NCBI GenBank assembly: GCA_028867075.1
Contig: JAGWGZ010000003.1
Coordinates: 1 to 43,710, forward strand
DNA: 43,710 nt
Reading direction: 5' to 3'
Source of the DNA: Nanobdellota archaeon
GTDB taxonomy: Archaea > Nanobdellota > Nanobdellia > Pacearchaeales > GW2011-AR1
Shown: one piece after another, positions 18,056 through 26,833 of the stretch
How the letters are laid out: each line of letters starts with the position of its first letter
Numbering within the stretch: the first letter of the stretch is position 1
The notes under the pieces: generated by a model
Database searches by the model: none
Told to the model about the DNA's origin: nothing
The model's input: the letters and a program-made list of their open reading frames with translations, nothing else
Position numbers and translations under genes: made by a program

Positions 18056-18933
18056 AACAGCAAAAGACCCATGTTTCAAAGAAGAAAATAGAATCGGTCA
18101 GGGAGCTTTCAAGACTACTTGAAAAAAACAGAACAACTCTTATCGCTTCCATAAAGAATATACCGGCATCTCAATTCCAGGAAATCTCAAAAAAACTGAG
18201 GGGCAAGGCAGTTATAAAAGTCCCGAAGAAGAACCTCACATTAAGAGTGTTTAACTCTTCAAAAGATGAAGATATCAAAAAGCTTGATGAAAAAGTTGAT
18301 GATAGTGTTGCAATAATCTTCTCTGAATTAGATCCCTTTGATCTTGCGCTTGAGCTCATGCAAAACCTGAGTTCTGTGAAGGCAAAAGCAGGGCAGGTTG
18401 CAACAGAAGACCTGGCAGTTCCTGCCGGGCCAACAGATCTTGTTCCGGGCCCGGCTATAAGCGAACTCGGAGAACTGGGAATCCCGATAATGATTGACAA
18501 GGGAAAGATAAGCATCAAAGAATCCAAGGTCGTTGCCAAGAAGAATGAGAAGATATCCCGGGGCGCCGCAGAGATTCTTGGAAAGCTGGACATAAAGCCA
18601 TTCAGAGTGGGATTCATTCCGCTGTCTGCATTTGATTCAAGGGATAAAAAACTGTATGCTGAGATAAAAATTGATAAAGAAGGGACACTTGCAGACCTGA
18701 AGCAGAAAGCCGGCAAGGCTCTCGCATTTGCATTAAAGATTGGATATACTTCAGAAGACACAATAAAGATACTTCTTTCAAAAGCAGCCGCAGAAGCGAA
18801 GAAGATAAACAGAATAATAACGGGTGAGTCGGAAGAGGCTCCTGTTGTACAACCTGCGGAAGAAGAAAAAGTAAAAGAAGACAAGGAGGAAAAAGTGGAG
18901 GCAACAGCGGGCCTCGCAAGCCTTTTTGGATAA
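18052..18933 (+). CDS. rpl10: Ribosomal protein uL10 (P0)
   Basis: VPAGPTDLVPGPAISELGELGIPIMIDKGKISIKESKVVAK; acidic C-terminal tail ending GLASLFG. Confidence 0.96.
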   Translation: MKQQKTHVSKKKIESVRELSRLLEKNRTTLIASIKNIPASQFQEISKKLRGKAVIKVPKKNLTLRVFNSSKDEDIKKLDEKVDDSVAIIFSELDPFDLALELMQNLSSVKAKAGQVATEDLAVPAGPTDLVPGPAISELGELGIPIMIDKGKISIKESKVVAKKNEKISRGAAEILGKLDIKPFRVGFIPLSAFDSRDKKLYAEIKIDKEGTLADLKQKAGKALAFALKIGYTSEDTIKILLSKAAAEAKKINRIITGESEEAPVVQPAEEEKVKEDKEEKVEATAGLASLFG

Positions 18934-18934
18934 A

Positions 18935-19120
18935 ATGAACGACATAGAAATAGACTACGAAACAATGAGGGAAATATTGGTTTCAGAAAGAAATTCCCTT
19001 TACAGAGAGAATTTGGAGATGAGGGATGAAAAAACCGAATCAAGGCTACAAATGCTAACCCGAGAGATAGTGATACTTACAGACTATATTCACCAAAATA
19101 AATTCGGAGAAACAGCCTAA
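18935..19120 (+). CDS. Small uncharacterised protein between uL10 and P1
   Basis: MNDIEIDYETMREILVSERNSLYRENLEMRDEKTESRLQMLTREIVILTDYIHQNKFGETA; 1-nt gap from uL10, stop overlaps P1 start. Confidence 0.6.
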   Translation: MNDIEIDYETMREILVSERNSLYRENLEMRDEKTESRLQMLTREIVILTDYIHQNKFGETA

Positions 19121-19413
19121 TGGAGTACGTATATGCGGCTCTTTTGCTGCACAAGCTTGGCAAAGAAGTTAGCGAAGAACATCTGAGAAAGGTCATAGAG
19201 TCAGCCGGCGCTGGCGCTGATGAAACTCAGATAAAATCGTTGGTAGCTAGCCTGAAAGGCGTGGACATTGACAAGGAACTTGAAAACGCAACCCTTGCAA
19301 TGAGCAGCGCACCGGCACCAGCTGGTAGCCATGAACATGCGGCCAAAAAAGAAGAGCCAAAAGAAGAGAAGCATGAAAGCGCAGCAGAAGGACTGTCTGC
19401 ATTGTTCGGTTAA
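19120..19413 (+). CDS. rpl12: Ribosomal protein P1 (L12)
   Basis: MEYVYAALLLHKLGKEVSEEHLRKVIESAGAGADE...GLSALFG. Confidence 0.96.
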   Translation: MEYVYAALLLHKLGKEVSEEHLRKVIESAGAGADETQIKSLVASLKGVDIDKELENATLAMSSAPAPAGSHEHAAKKEEPKEEKHESAAEGLSALFG

Positions 19414-19464
19414 ATTTTTATTAATAAAATGCAGAACAGCCCGCTTGGATATTTGTAAAAGCAG

Positions 19465-19608
19465 ATGAGTAAATCACAGGTATTGATGATGCTTTCCGGA
19501 GGATCGTTTCTTGCAATTTTATTTACGCCTGCCGGAACCAACTATTGGAAATATCTTTTAATACTGGGAATTCTTCTTGGAATAATCTGGCTTGGAAAAA
19601 GAGATTAA
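19465..19608 (+). CDS. Small two-TM protein (47 aa)
   Basis: Not in ORF track; MSKSQVLMMLSGGSFLAILFTPAGTNYWKYLLILGILLGIIWLGKRD*. Confidence 0.5.
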   Translation: MSKSQVLMMLSGGSFLAILFTPAGTNYWKYLLILGILLGIIWLGKRD

Positions 19609-19680
19609 ATCAGATTTTAATTATAAGGTGCAGTTTTTTAAGAGAAAGTTTGATAAATAAAGATATCTGCTTGTCTTCAT

Positions 19681-19791
19681 GCCTCAGTAGCTCAGCCGGA
19701 AGAGCGCTTGCTTCGTAGCATACCAGCAGATTGAAATTCCTGCAATTGCAGAAACAGCAAGAGGTCGGGGGTTCAATGCCCTCCTGAGGCT
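19681..19791 (+). tRNA. tRNA-Thr (CGU) with 38-nt intron at 37/38
   Basis: Acceptor GCCTCAG/CTGAGGC + U73; D-stem GCTC/GAGC; anticodon stem CTTGC/GCAAG interrupted; exon loop TTCGTA + A; intron about 19718-19755; T-arm GGGGG-TTCAATG-CCCTC; mature 73 nt. Confidence 0.88.
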
Positions 19792-19801
19792 CTATTTAAA
19801 A

Positions 19802-21727
19802 ATGTGGAACTTATACTCTGATTCAGGATTTCTTGAACCTCTTAGATTTTCAAATGAAAAGACGCAGGAGGATATTGTAAGGGAAGTTATTGAGCTGATA
19901 GAAAAAGGCGAAAAAATTATTTTTATAAGAGGCATGTGCGGAACGGGAAAGAGTGCCATTGCTCTTAACATCGCGCGAAATCTTGGGAAGACTTCAATAG
20001 TTGTTCCTGGAAAGAACCTGCAAAACCAGTATAAAAAAGATTATGAAAAAGAAAAGTATTTGCTGAAAGACGATGGGGAAAAGCTCAGGATAAGCATTAT
20101 CACAGGGAGGAATAACCATGAATGCGCATTCATAAAAGACAATGAATCTGCAATTCCCAGGATACAACAGGAGATCAATTCCAAGCTCAGCGACGTGTTC
20201 GCGCCATCCGAAAGAGATGAACAAGATATAAAAAGAGATAAATCTGCTGACAATCCGGAGCTTCCGTGCAAGATAGAAATAAAAGAGAAGAACTTCAGGA
20301 AGATAAGAGAATATCTAAGAAAAAACAAGAATATAAATCCGGGAAATATCCTGCAGATAAATGATGTAAAGAGGCTTCCACTTGCAAGTGTTTGCCCGTA
20401 TTGGTCCCCGGTGTTGCCGGAGATATACGAGCCCAAGAATCTTGATTACACCCGCAAGAGAGAGTATCTTGGTCTCAATGGAACCAAGTTTATAATTTAC
20501 CAAAGAAGGCCCGGATGCGGATTTTACGAACAGTTTAACTCTTACATTGATTCTGATGTCATAGTCTTTAACTCCCTGAAATACAAATTAGAATCAGCAC
20601 TGAACCGAAAGCCGTTCACAGAGGCGGAAATCATCGATGAGTGTGATGAATTTCTCGACGGATTTACTAATGAACGGCACATAAATCTTGACAGGCTACA
20701 GAACTCTCTCATCCATCTGGCTTCGCAGGATGAAAAGGCAATAAAAACTGCCGAAGAACTCAACAGTATAGTCTCCTATTTAAGAATAAATGAAGAAATC
20801 AGAGAAGCAATTCTCTCTGGCGATGCTCTTGCACTCAAAAAGACAGGTCTTTACGATTTGCTGAGGATCTTTATTGACTCAAAAGAATTTCTAGAAGATT
20901 TAGATGAGGAAAGTTACCTCTTTGAAATTGAAGAAACAGCAAGAATGTTTGAGGATTTCATGAATGAATCTTTTGTTATATTCTCAAAAAAAGACGGAAA
21001 CACAGTCGCGAATATTGTGACAACAAACCTTTCAAAGAAATTTCAGGAGATGGTAAATAAAAACCAGATTATCATACTGATGTCAGGGACATTACATTCC
21101 GAGAAAGTCCTTAAGGAAATTTTCGGACTGAATAAGTTCAGCATAGTTGACGCGGAAACAAAACAGCCCGGAACAATTGAGGTCCAGAGAACAGGCATGG
21201 AATTTGACTGCAAATATGAGAATTTTTCAGGAGGGAAGTTTTCTCGGGAAGATTACCTGCGTGCCCTGGATAAATGCATCGCAGTTGCAAAGAAACCTGT
21301 TCTTATACATGTAAGCGCCTTTTCAGATTTACCGACAGAATGGGAGATTTCTGAATTAAATCTGGAAAATCTGCAAAGCAAAGAGAGCCTGATTCAGGAA
21401 CAAAGCGAGGATAAAAACGGGGAGATGATCCAGAAGTTCAAAAGAGGAGAGACTAAGGTTTTATTTACAACAAAATGCGCGAGAGGCGTTGATTTCCCGG
21501 GAGAGCAGTGCAACAGCATTGTTTTCACCAAGTATCCAAACCCAAATCCATCAGAACCTTTCTGGAAGATTCTGAAGAAGACAAACCCGAACCAATACTG
21601 GGATTTCTACAAGGACAAAGCAAAACGTGAGCTGCTGCAAAAAGTTTACAGGGGCACAAGATTCATGGGCGATCATGTTTTCCTGCTGAGCCCTGATGTG
21701 CGGGTGCTGAGAGAATTTGAGGAATAA
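19802..21727 (+). CDS. XPD/Rad3-like (DEAD_2-type) superfamily 2 helicase with probable Fe-S cluster
   Basis: Walker A GMCGTGKSA, DEAH-like IIDECDEFLDG, motif VI-like LLQKVYRGTRF, ARGVDFPGE; four Cys between Walker A and B (NHECAF, LPCKIE, SVCPYW, PGCGFY). Confidence 0.82.
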   Translation: MWNLYSDSGFLEPLRFSNEKTQEDIVREVIELIEKGEKIIFIRGMCGTGKSAIALNIARNLGKTSIVVPGKNLQNQYKKDYEKEKYLLKDDGEKLRISIITGRNNHECAFIKDNESAIPRIQQEINSKLSDVFAPSERDEQDIKRDKSADNPELPCKIEIKEKNFRKIREYLRKNKNINPGNILQINDVKRLPLASVCPYWSPVLPEIYEPKNLDYTRKREYLGLNGTKFIIYQRRPGCGFYEQFNSYIDSDVIVFNSLKYKLESALNRKPFTEAEIIDECDEFLDGFTNERHINLDRLQNSLIHLASQDEKAIKTAEELNSIVSYLRINEEIREAILSGDALALKKTGLYDLLRIFIDSKEFLEDLDEESYLFEIEETARMFEDFMNESFVIFSKKDGNTVANIVTTNLSKKFQEMVNKNQIIILMSGTLHSEKVLKEIFGLNKFSIVDAETKQPGTIEVQRTGMEFDCKYENFSGGKFSREDYLRALDKCIAVAKKPVLIHVSAFSDLPTEWEISELNLENLQSKESLIQEQSEDKNGEMIQKFKRGETKVLFTTKCARGVDFPGEQCNSIVFTKYPNPNPSEPFWKILKKTNPNQYWDFYKDKAKRELLQKVYRGTRFMGDHVFLLSPDVRVLREFEE

Positions 21728-21728
21728 A

Positions 21729-21808
21729 CGCCCCCGCCAGGAATCGAACCTGGAGGCCCATAGGGCCCGGTTCTCAAGACCGGTGCAATACCATTATGCG
21801 ACGGAGGC
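21729..21808 (-). tRNA. tRNA-Ser (UGA)
   Basis: Reverse strand GCCTCCGTCGCATAATGGTATTGCACCGGTCTTGAGAACCGGGCCCTATGGGCCTCCAGGTTCGATTCCTGGCGGGGGCG; anticodon loop CTTGAGA, long variable arm, T-arm CCAGG-TTCGATT-CCTGG, G73. Confidence 0.92.
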
Positions 21809-21853
21809 TTATACCCATCTGTAAGAATTAACAGGATTAAAAAATCTTTGTGA

Positions 21854-22135
21854 TCACCTGCGGCCAAACAACTTTTTCCAAAACGATGGTTTGCTTGACT
21901 TCACAAGGCGGTTATTCTCATCATAAATCTGATAAGTTATTTTTGGTTTCTCCTTTTCCTTTTTTGCTTTCTCTTCTTCTGCGAGTTCTTTCAGTGCTTG
22001 ATCCAAAGCTCTATCAATGACAACATCTGAGTAACCCTGGTTCAAAAGAGCTGTTCTGAGAGACTGTTCTTTGTATCCCTTGGACAAAGTTCTCTTTAAA
22101 TGGTTGACAAAATCTCTTCTGTATCCTTCCCCCAT
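21854..22135 (-). CDS. Uncharacterised small helical protein
   Basis: 93 aa: GYKEQSLRTALLNQGYSDVVIDRALDQALKELAEEEKAKKEKEK, UBA-like helical repeat then charged linker. Confidence 0.55.
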   Translation of the reverse strand: MGEGYRRDFVNHLKRTLSKGYKEQSLRTALLNQGYSDVVIDRALDQALKELAEEEKAKKEKEKPKITYQIYDENNRLVKSSKPSFWKKLFGRR

Positions 22136-22173
22136 AAAAAATTAAAATACCGGCACTTTAAAAATTTAAGCAA

Positions 22174-23205
22174 TCATTCGGCTTTTATCAAAAGCCCGGA
22201 GAACCTCTTGTTTCTGTAAATTTCAAGAAGGATAAGCAGGTATGCAATTATGAGCGGCCCCAGAATAAGTCCCATGACTCCAAAGAAGATTATTCCTCCG
22301 ATAGTTCCAAGAAGTGCAAGTAGGGAATTCATCATCAATCTTCTAGATATCACAATAGGCCTGAGGAAATTGTCAACAACTATTGAAGCTATTCCGAAGA
22401 TAGTCACACCCACACCTGCGAGATTATTGCCCGTGACTACAAGATAGACAGCAACCGGCATCCATACAATCGAGGGCCCAAGTATTGGAAGCACTCCTGC
22501 AAGAATCGCAAGTATCATAAGGAGCAGTGAATTCTGAACCCCAAACAGGAAAAATCCCAACCCTGCAATCAGCCCCTGGAAGAACCCGATAACTATCTGA
22601 CCGTAGAGAACTGAAGCGGTTACGTCCTTGGTCGCCTTGAGAAGTTTTTCCTGAACATCTTTTGGAAATGGGAGGATGCTTTTGAGATACTCTATAAATT
22701 CTTCTTTATCGCGCATTACGAAAAAGAAGGTAAACAAGACCACAGTCATCTGCAGAAGTATTACTGGAATGTCAAGGAGAAAGTTGAAAGCAGAGTTAAC
22801 CATCCCAGTGGTCACATTTGTTATGAATGTGTGGAGGATGGAATCAACTTCGCTTGGGAAGACTCCTGTGCTTGAAAGTGACGGGAACAGGTTCTTGACG
22901 GGAGTTACAAAATCAATTTGCTGTGCAAAAGTGAAAATTTTTATTGTCTCGTTAATCATTATCGGGACCAGGAAGATTGACGGCACTATCAGCACTATGA
23001 GAAGTATTGCAGTGATTATTGTGGATGAGAGATTTTTTGACTTTATTTTCTTGCGAATCAGGTTGTAAAACGGCGCGAAGATAAATACCAGGACAAAACC
23101 GAGAATTATCGACATCAATATTGGTTTGAGTAAGAAAAAAGATAATACTGAAAGAGCAATTAATATTGCCGCTACAATTATCTTTTCTAAAGAAGTTTCT
23201 TCCAT
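22174..23205 (-). CDS. AI-2E family (PerM/UPF0118) transporter
   Basis: 343 aa polytopic; VLYGQIVIGFFQGLIAGLGFFLFGVQNSLLLMILAILAGVLPILGPSIVWMPVAVYLVVTG. Confidence 0.93.
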   Translation of the reverse strand: MEETSLEKIIVAAILIALSVLSFFLLKPILMSIILGFVLVFIFAPFYNLIRKKIKSKNLSSTIITAILLIVLIVPSIFLVPIMINETIKIFTFAQQIDFVTPVKNLFPSLSSTGVFPSEVDSILHTFITNVTTGMVNSAFNFLLDIPVILLQMTVVLFTFFFVMRDKEEFIEYLKSILPFPKDVQEKLLKATKDVTASVLYGQIVIGFFQGLIAGLGFFLFGVQNSLLLMILAILAGVLPILGPSIVWMPVAVYLVVTGNNLAGVGVTIFGIASIVVDNFLRPIVISRRLMMNSLLALLGTIGGIIFFGVMGLILGPLIIAYLLILLEIYRNKRFSGLLIKAE

Positions 23206-23286
23206 TTTGCCTCTTGATTATAGAGAGCTGTAAATTTATAAAGGTTTTTAGAAAAAATTTAAAAGATAGACTCTTCACTAGATATC

Positions 23287-23994
23287 ATGAATTTCATTGA
23301 AAAGATTTTTCTCGGCAAAACAGATGGCCTAGTGCATCTGCAGTTTCAGAAGTTTAGCAGGGGTGAATTTAGCAATAGGGCATTAATTAATACAAAAAAG
23401 ACAGGAAACAAGTATATGATTTCTACGAGTGCTGAATTTGCAAATGAACTTGTGAGGGATGTTGCAGGAAAACTTGGAAACAAAAAGACTAAAATCACAG
23501 GGGCAATAATCTCCACTAATGATTTCACGGGAAAGCTGGATTTCAAAGACAAAAAACAGTTTCAGGGCGTGAAAAGTTACCTCATTGAAAAGGAAATGTC
23601 TGGGGATGAAATAATAAAATTACTTGATGAATTTCCAAAGGCATTTTTTGCACTTAGTTTTGAAACGAGCGAGACAAAATTGAAAATAAAGGCTAAAGCG
23701 CCAAAATCCGGAAAACCCAAGAACAAGGAAGATGAAAAAGTAAAAGCAGATTTCTGCAAGCTCATAACAACCGATGAAAAACTCGGAGAAGGATTTGTCT
23801 TTGAGAAAAAAGACTTCAAAAAAGCAGACATCTCGCATACGTTTGTGATAGAAGAGATAGTAATTCCTGAAAATCTGAAAAAATCAGAAGACTTTCAGCT
23901 CATAAGAGAGGAATCAAAAAGGAAGGGAAAGATAATAAGAGAGGCTGAAATTGACGGGAATAAGATAAGAAAGGAAATGAATTTTGAAGCTTAG
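23287..23994 (+). CDS. Uncharacterised protein upstream of the uL3 operon
   Basis: 235 aa uninterrupted ORF with native-looking codon usage; no family recognised. Confidence 0.65.
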   Translation: MNFIEKIFLGKTDGLVHLQFQKFSRGEFSNRALINTKKTGNKYMISTSAEFANELVRDVAGKLGNKKTKITGAIISTNDFTGKLDFKDKKQFQGVKSYLIEKEMSGDEIIKLLDEFPKAFFALSFETSETKLKIKAKAPKSGKPKNKEDEKVKADFCKLITTDEKLGEGFVFEKKDFKKADISHTFVIEEIVIPENLKKSEDFQLIREESKRKGKIIREAEIDGNKIRKEMNFEA

Positions 23995-24071
23995 AAAACC
24001 TTTAAAAAGCCGCTTTTCTCAATAAATACATTCCAGGGTAAGTAAAATGTTCTTCGCTAATATATTGATAA

Positions 24072-25028
24072 ATGGCACCACCAAGAACACCAAGAAGTGG
24101 AAGTTTGCAGTTCTGGCCGAGAAAGAGGGCCAGTAAATTCCTGCCTAGTGTAAACTGGAGTGTTTTAGAAAAATCAGATACAAGTTCTACAAGGGGGCTG
24201 AGAGGATTCATCGCTTACAAGGCCGGAATGGCTTCTGGTTTTGTTCTTGATAATACGCCGGATTCAATGACCAAAGGGAAAAAGATCATAATCCCAATTA
24301 CAATTCTTGAATGTCCTAAGGCAAAGATACTCTCTGTAAGATTCTATAAGAACGGAAAAGTTATGAAAGAGATTCTCTCAAAAAATCTTGACAAAGAATT
24401 AAAGAGAAAGCTAAGGCTTCCGAAAAAAGAGCATGAAAATCTTGAGAATGTTAAAAATTATGATGACGTGAGGACTATTATCTACTCTGTTACAAAAAGC
24501 ATTGGGGTGAAAAAGACTCCTGACCTAAGCGAGATTTCATTAACAGGAAGCTTGGATGATAAGATGAATTTCATAAAGGCAAATCTTCAAAAAGAAATTT
24601 CTGTATCTGATGTCTTTGAGGCCGGAAAGCTCATTGATATTCGCGGTTTGACAAAAGGTAAGGGTCTGCAGGGGCCTGTGAAAAGATTTGGAATAACATT
24701 AAAGTCCCATAAATCAGAAAAAGGACAGAGAAGACCGGGAAGCCTGGGGCCGTGGCATCCTGCAAGAGTAACCTTCAGGGCTCCGATGGCAGGACAGATG
24801 GGAATGTTTACGCGGGTTTTGTATAATAACAAGATAATTGAAATTGGAAATGGTGAAAAAAATTCAAAATTAAAAAATATAAAGAATTTTGGAGATATCA
24901 GAGCAGATTATATTCTGGTAAGAGGCTCTGTACAGGGTCCTGCAAAAAGGCAATTGCTCCTCACCCCTTCATTCAGAGAAACTAAAAAACAGGCTAAGAA
25001 AGACTTCCAGCTTTTGGAGATAAGATGA
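24072..25028 (+). CDS. rpl3: Ribosomal protein uL3
   Basis: MAPPRTPRSGSLQFWPRKRASKFLPSVNW...KGKGLQGPVKRFGITLKSHKSEKGQRRPGSLGPWHPARV. Confidence 0.97.
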   Translation: MAPPRTPRSGSLQFWPRKRASKFLPSVNWSVLEKSDTSSTRGLRGFIAYKAGMASGFVLDNTPDSMTKGKKIIIPITILECPKAKILSVRFYKNGKVMKEILSKNLDKELKRKLRLPKKEHENLENVKNYDDVRTIIYSVTKSIGVKKTPDLSEISLTGSLDDKMNFIKANLQKEISVSDVFEAGKLIDIRGLTKGKGLQGPVKRFGITLKSHKSEKGQRRPGSLGPWHPARVTFRAPMAGQMGMFTRVLYNNKIIEIGNGEKNSKLKNIKNFGDIRADYILVRGSVQGPAKRQLLLTPSFRETKKQAKKDFQLLEIR

Positions 25029-25819
25029 AGACACAAATCTTAAACCATGACGGAAAATCGATAAAGGAAATTGAAATGCCTAGTTTCTTCTCTGCAAAAA
25101 TCCGGGAAGACATTGTCTCAAAGGTTCTTGAAGCAATGAAGAAAAAACAGCCTTATGCGCCTTCGCCCGTTGCGGGAAAACAACATGCTGCAAAGGGAAA
25201 GATTGTTCACAGGAGGCATGTGTGGAGAAGCGGTTATGGAAAGGGAATATCCCGTGTACCGAGAAAGATATTTTCAAGAAGAGGGGAGCAGTTCAACTGG
25301 GAGGCTACGGAAGTTCCAAATGCGAAAGGCGGAATCAGAGCTCACCCTCCAAAGGTTCTGTCAATGATTGAACTCCCAAAGATTAATAAAAAAGAAATGA
25401 AGATTGCGTTTACCTCTGCATTAAGTTCAACAGCAAACATCAATGAGTTAAAAAAGAGATACAAAACTCTTGGGGGAATGAAGGTTGAACCACACTTTCC
25501 GATGATCATATCCGAACTTGGTTTTAAGAAAACAAAAGATACAGTTTCTGCAGTGAAGAACATTCTCGGAAATGAACTCTTTAAGATTGCGCTTCCTAAA
25601 AAGAAGATCAGAAGCGGGAAAGGAAAAATGAGGGGAAGAAAGTACAAAACAAGTGCCGGTCTTTTAATAGTTCTCTCAGACAAAGAAAAGATTAATTCAA
25701 ATGTCTTTGATGTAAAAAAGGCAAGAGAACTCAGCTTAAATGACATAGAGCTTGGGAGGCTCACAATTTACTCTGAAGGTGCAATTAAAGAATTGGGGGA
25801 AAGAATAAATGGAAAATGA
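25025..25819 (+). CDS. rpl4: Ribosomal protein uL4
   Basis: RRHVWRSGYGKGISRVPRKIFSRRGEQFNWEATEVPNAKGGIRAHPP. Confidence 0.96.
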   Translation: MKTQILNHDGKSIKEIEMPSFFSAKIREDIVSKVLEAMKKKQPYAPSPVAGKQHAAKGKIVHRRHVWRSGYGKGISRVPRKIFSRRGEQFNWEATEVPNAKGGIRAHPPKVLSMIELPKINKKEMKIAFTSALSSTANINELKKRYKTLGGMKVEPHFPMIISELGFKKTKDTVSAVKNILGNELFKIALPKKKIRSGKGKMRGRKYKTSAGLLIVLSDKEKINSNVFDVKKARELSLNDIELGRLTIYSEGAIKELGERINGK

Positions 25820-26072
25820 AAGAGAAAAAATAAGGATGAGGCCGATAATTACGGAAAAGGCAGTTATGCTCATAGAATCTCAGAATACCCTCACATTCCA
25901 AACCGGAATAGGGACAAATAAAGAACAGATGAAGCGGGAAATTGAAGAGATGTTCAGCGTGAAAGTTGAATCTATGAGGGTGATGAATAAGAAAGGAAAG
26001 AAATATGCCTATGTTAAACTAAATGCCAAGACTCCTGCAATTGATATTGCAACGAAGCTAGGGATGATATAA
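25809..26072 (+). CDS. rpl23: Ribosomal protein uL23
   Basis: RMRPIITEKAVMLIESQNTLTFQTGIGTNKEQMKREIEEMFSVKVESMRVMN. Confidence 0.95.
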   Translation: MENEREKIRMRPIITEKAVMLIESQNTLTFQTGIGTNKEQMKREIEEMFSVKVESMRVMNKKGKKYAYVKLNAKTPAIDIATKLGMI

Positions 26073-26073
26073 A

Positions 26074-26781
26074 ATGGGTAAACGAATAATACAGCAGGCA
26101 CGGGGACATGGAAGCTTCCCTTACAGGGTAAGAAAGCAGGCATTTAAATATAAGATACAATATCCAAGCAAACTAGAGGGGGATGGAATTGTTCTGAAAC
26201 TTCTCAATTCACTTGGCCATTTTGCACCTTTGGCAAAAATAAGGTATAATGGCGGAATATTTTATATCCCTGCATTTAAGGGGATGGTTGAGGGGCAGAA
26301 GATTAATTTTTCAAAATCAGGAGAGAATGTTGAAAATGGAAATATTCTTGCACTTAAGGAAATTCCGGTAAAAACACAGATATACAGCATAGAAGCACGA
26401 CCGGGGGACGGGGGAATTTTCATAAAAACTGCCGGAACATATGGGACGGTCAGCAAAGTACTCGGAGAGAGAATATTCATTTTAATGCCGTCAAAAAAAG
26501 AAAAAGAATTCAACCCCAACTGCCGTGCTGTTGTGGGAATAATCGCCGGTTCAGGACGATTGGAAAAACCGGTAGTAAAAGCAGGAAAAAAGTATTATAT
26601 GAAAAGATCCAAGGGCGGAAGAATGTGGCCCCGAACATCTGCAGTCAAGGTGAACGCAGTAGACCATTACTTCGGCTCTGGAAGAGGAAAGAATCCAAAG
26701 AGCAAGATTGCAAAGAGAAATGCACCTGCCGGAAGGAGAGTAGGTTTATTAAGACCAAGGAGGACAGGACATAAGAGATAA
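26074..26781 (+). CDS. rpl2: Ribosomal protein uL2
   Basis: GKRIIQQARGHGSFPYRVR...WPRTSAVKVNAVDHYFGSGRGKNP. Confidence 0.96.
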   Translation: MGKRIIQQARGHGSFPYRVRKQAFKYKIQYPSKLEGDGIVLKLLNSLGHFAPLAKIRYNGGIFYIPAFKGMVEGQKINFSKSGENVENGNILALKEIPVKTQIYSIEARPGDGGIFIKTAGTYGTVSKVLGERIFILMPSKKEKEFNPNCRAVVGIIAGSGRLEKPVVKAGKKYYMKRSKGGRMWPRTSAVKVNAVDHYFGSGRGKNPKSKIAKRNAPAGRRVGLLRPRRTGHKR

Positions 26782-26782
26782 A

Positions 26783-26830
26783 ATGAAAAATAAATTTTTC
26801 AAAATACAAAAATTAGGAGATTTTGCATAA
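26783..26830 (+). CDS. Candidate leader mini-ORF upstream of uS19
   Basis: [18 protein letters not shown] 1 nt after the uL2 stop, TAA overlaps the uS19 ATG. Confidence 0.25.
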   Translation: MKNKFFKIQKLGDFA

Positions 26831-26833
26831 TGG
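26816..26833 (+). promoter_or_regulatory. Repeated SD/start element (GGAGATTTTGCATAATGG) at the uS19 start
   Basis: 17/18 nt identical to 31708-31725 at the uS8 start. Confidence 0.55.

Noticed and set aside
18171-19043. 290-aa minus-strand ORF antisense to uL10
   Set aside because: Ser/Phe-rich low-complexity translation typical of antisense to a K/E-rich gene; the plus strand encodes clear uL10.
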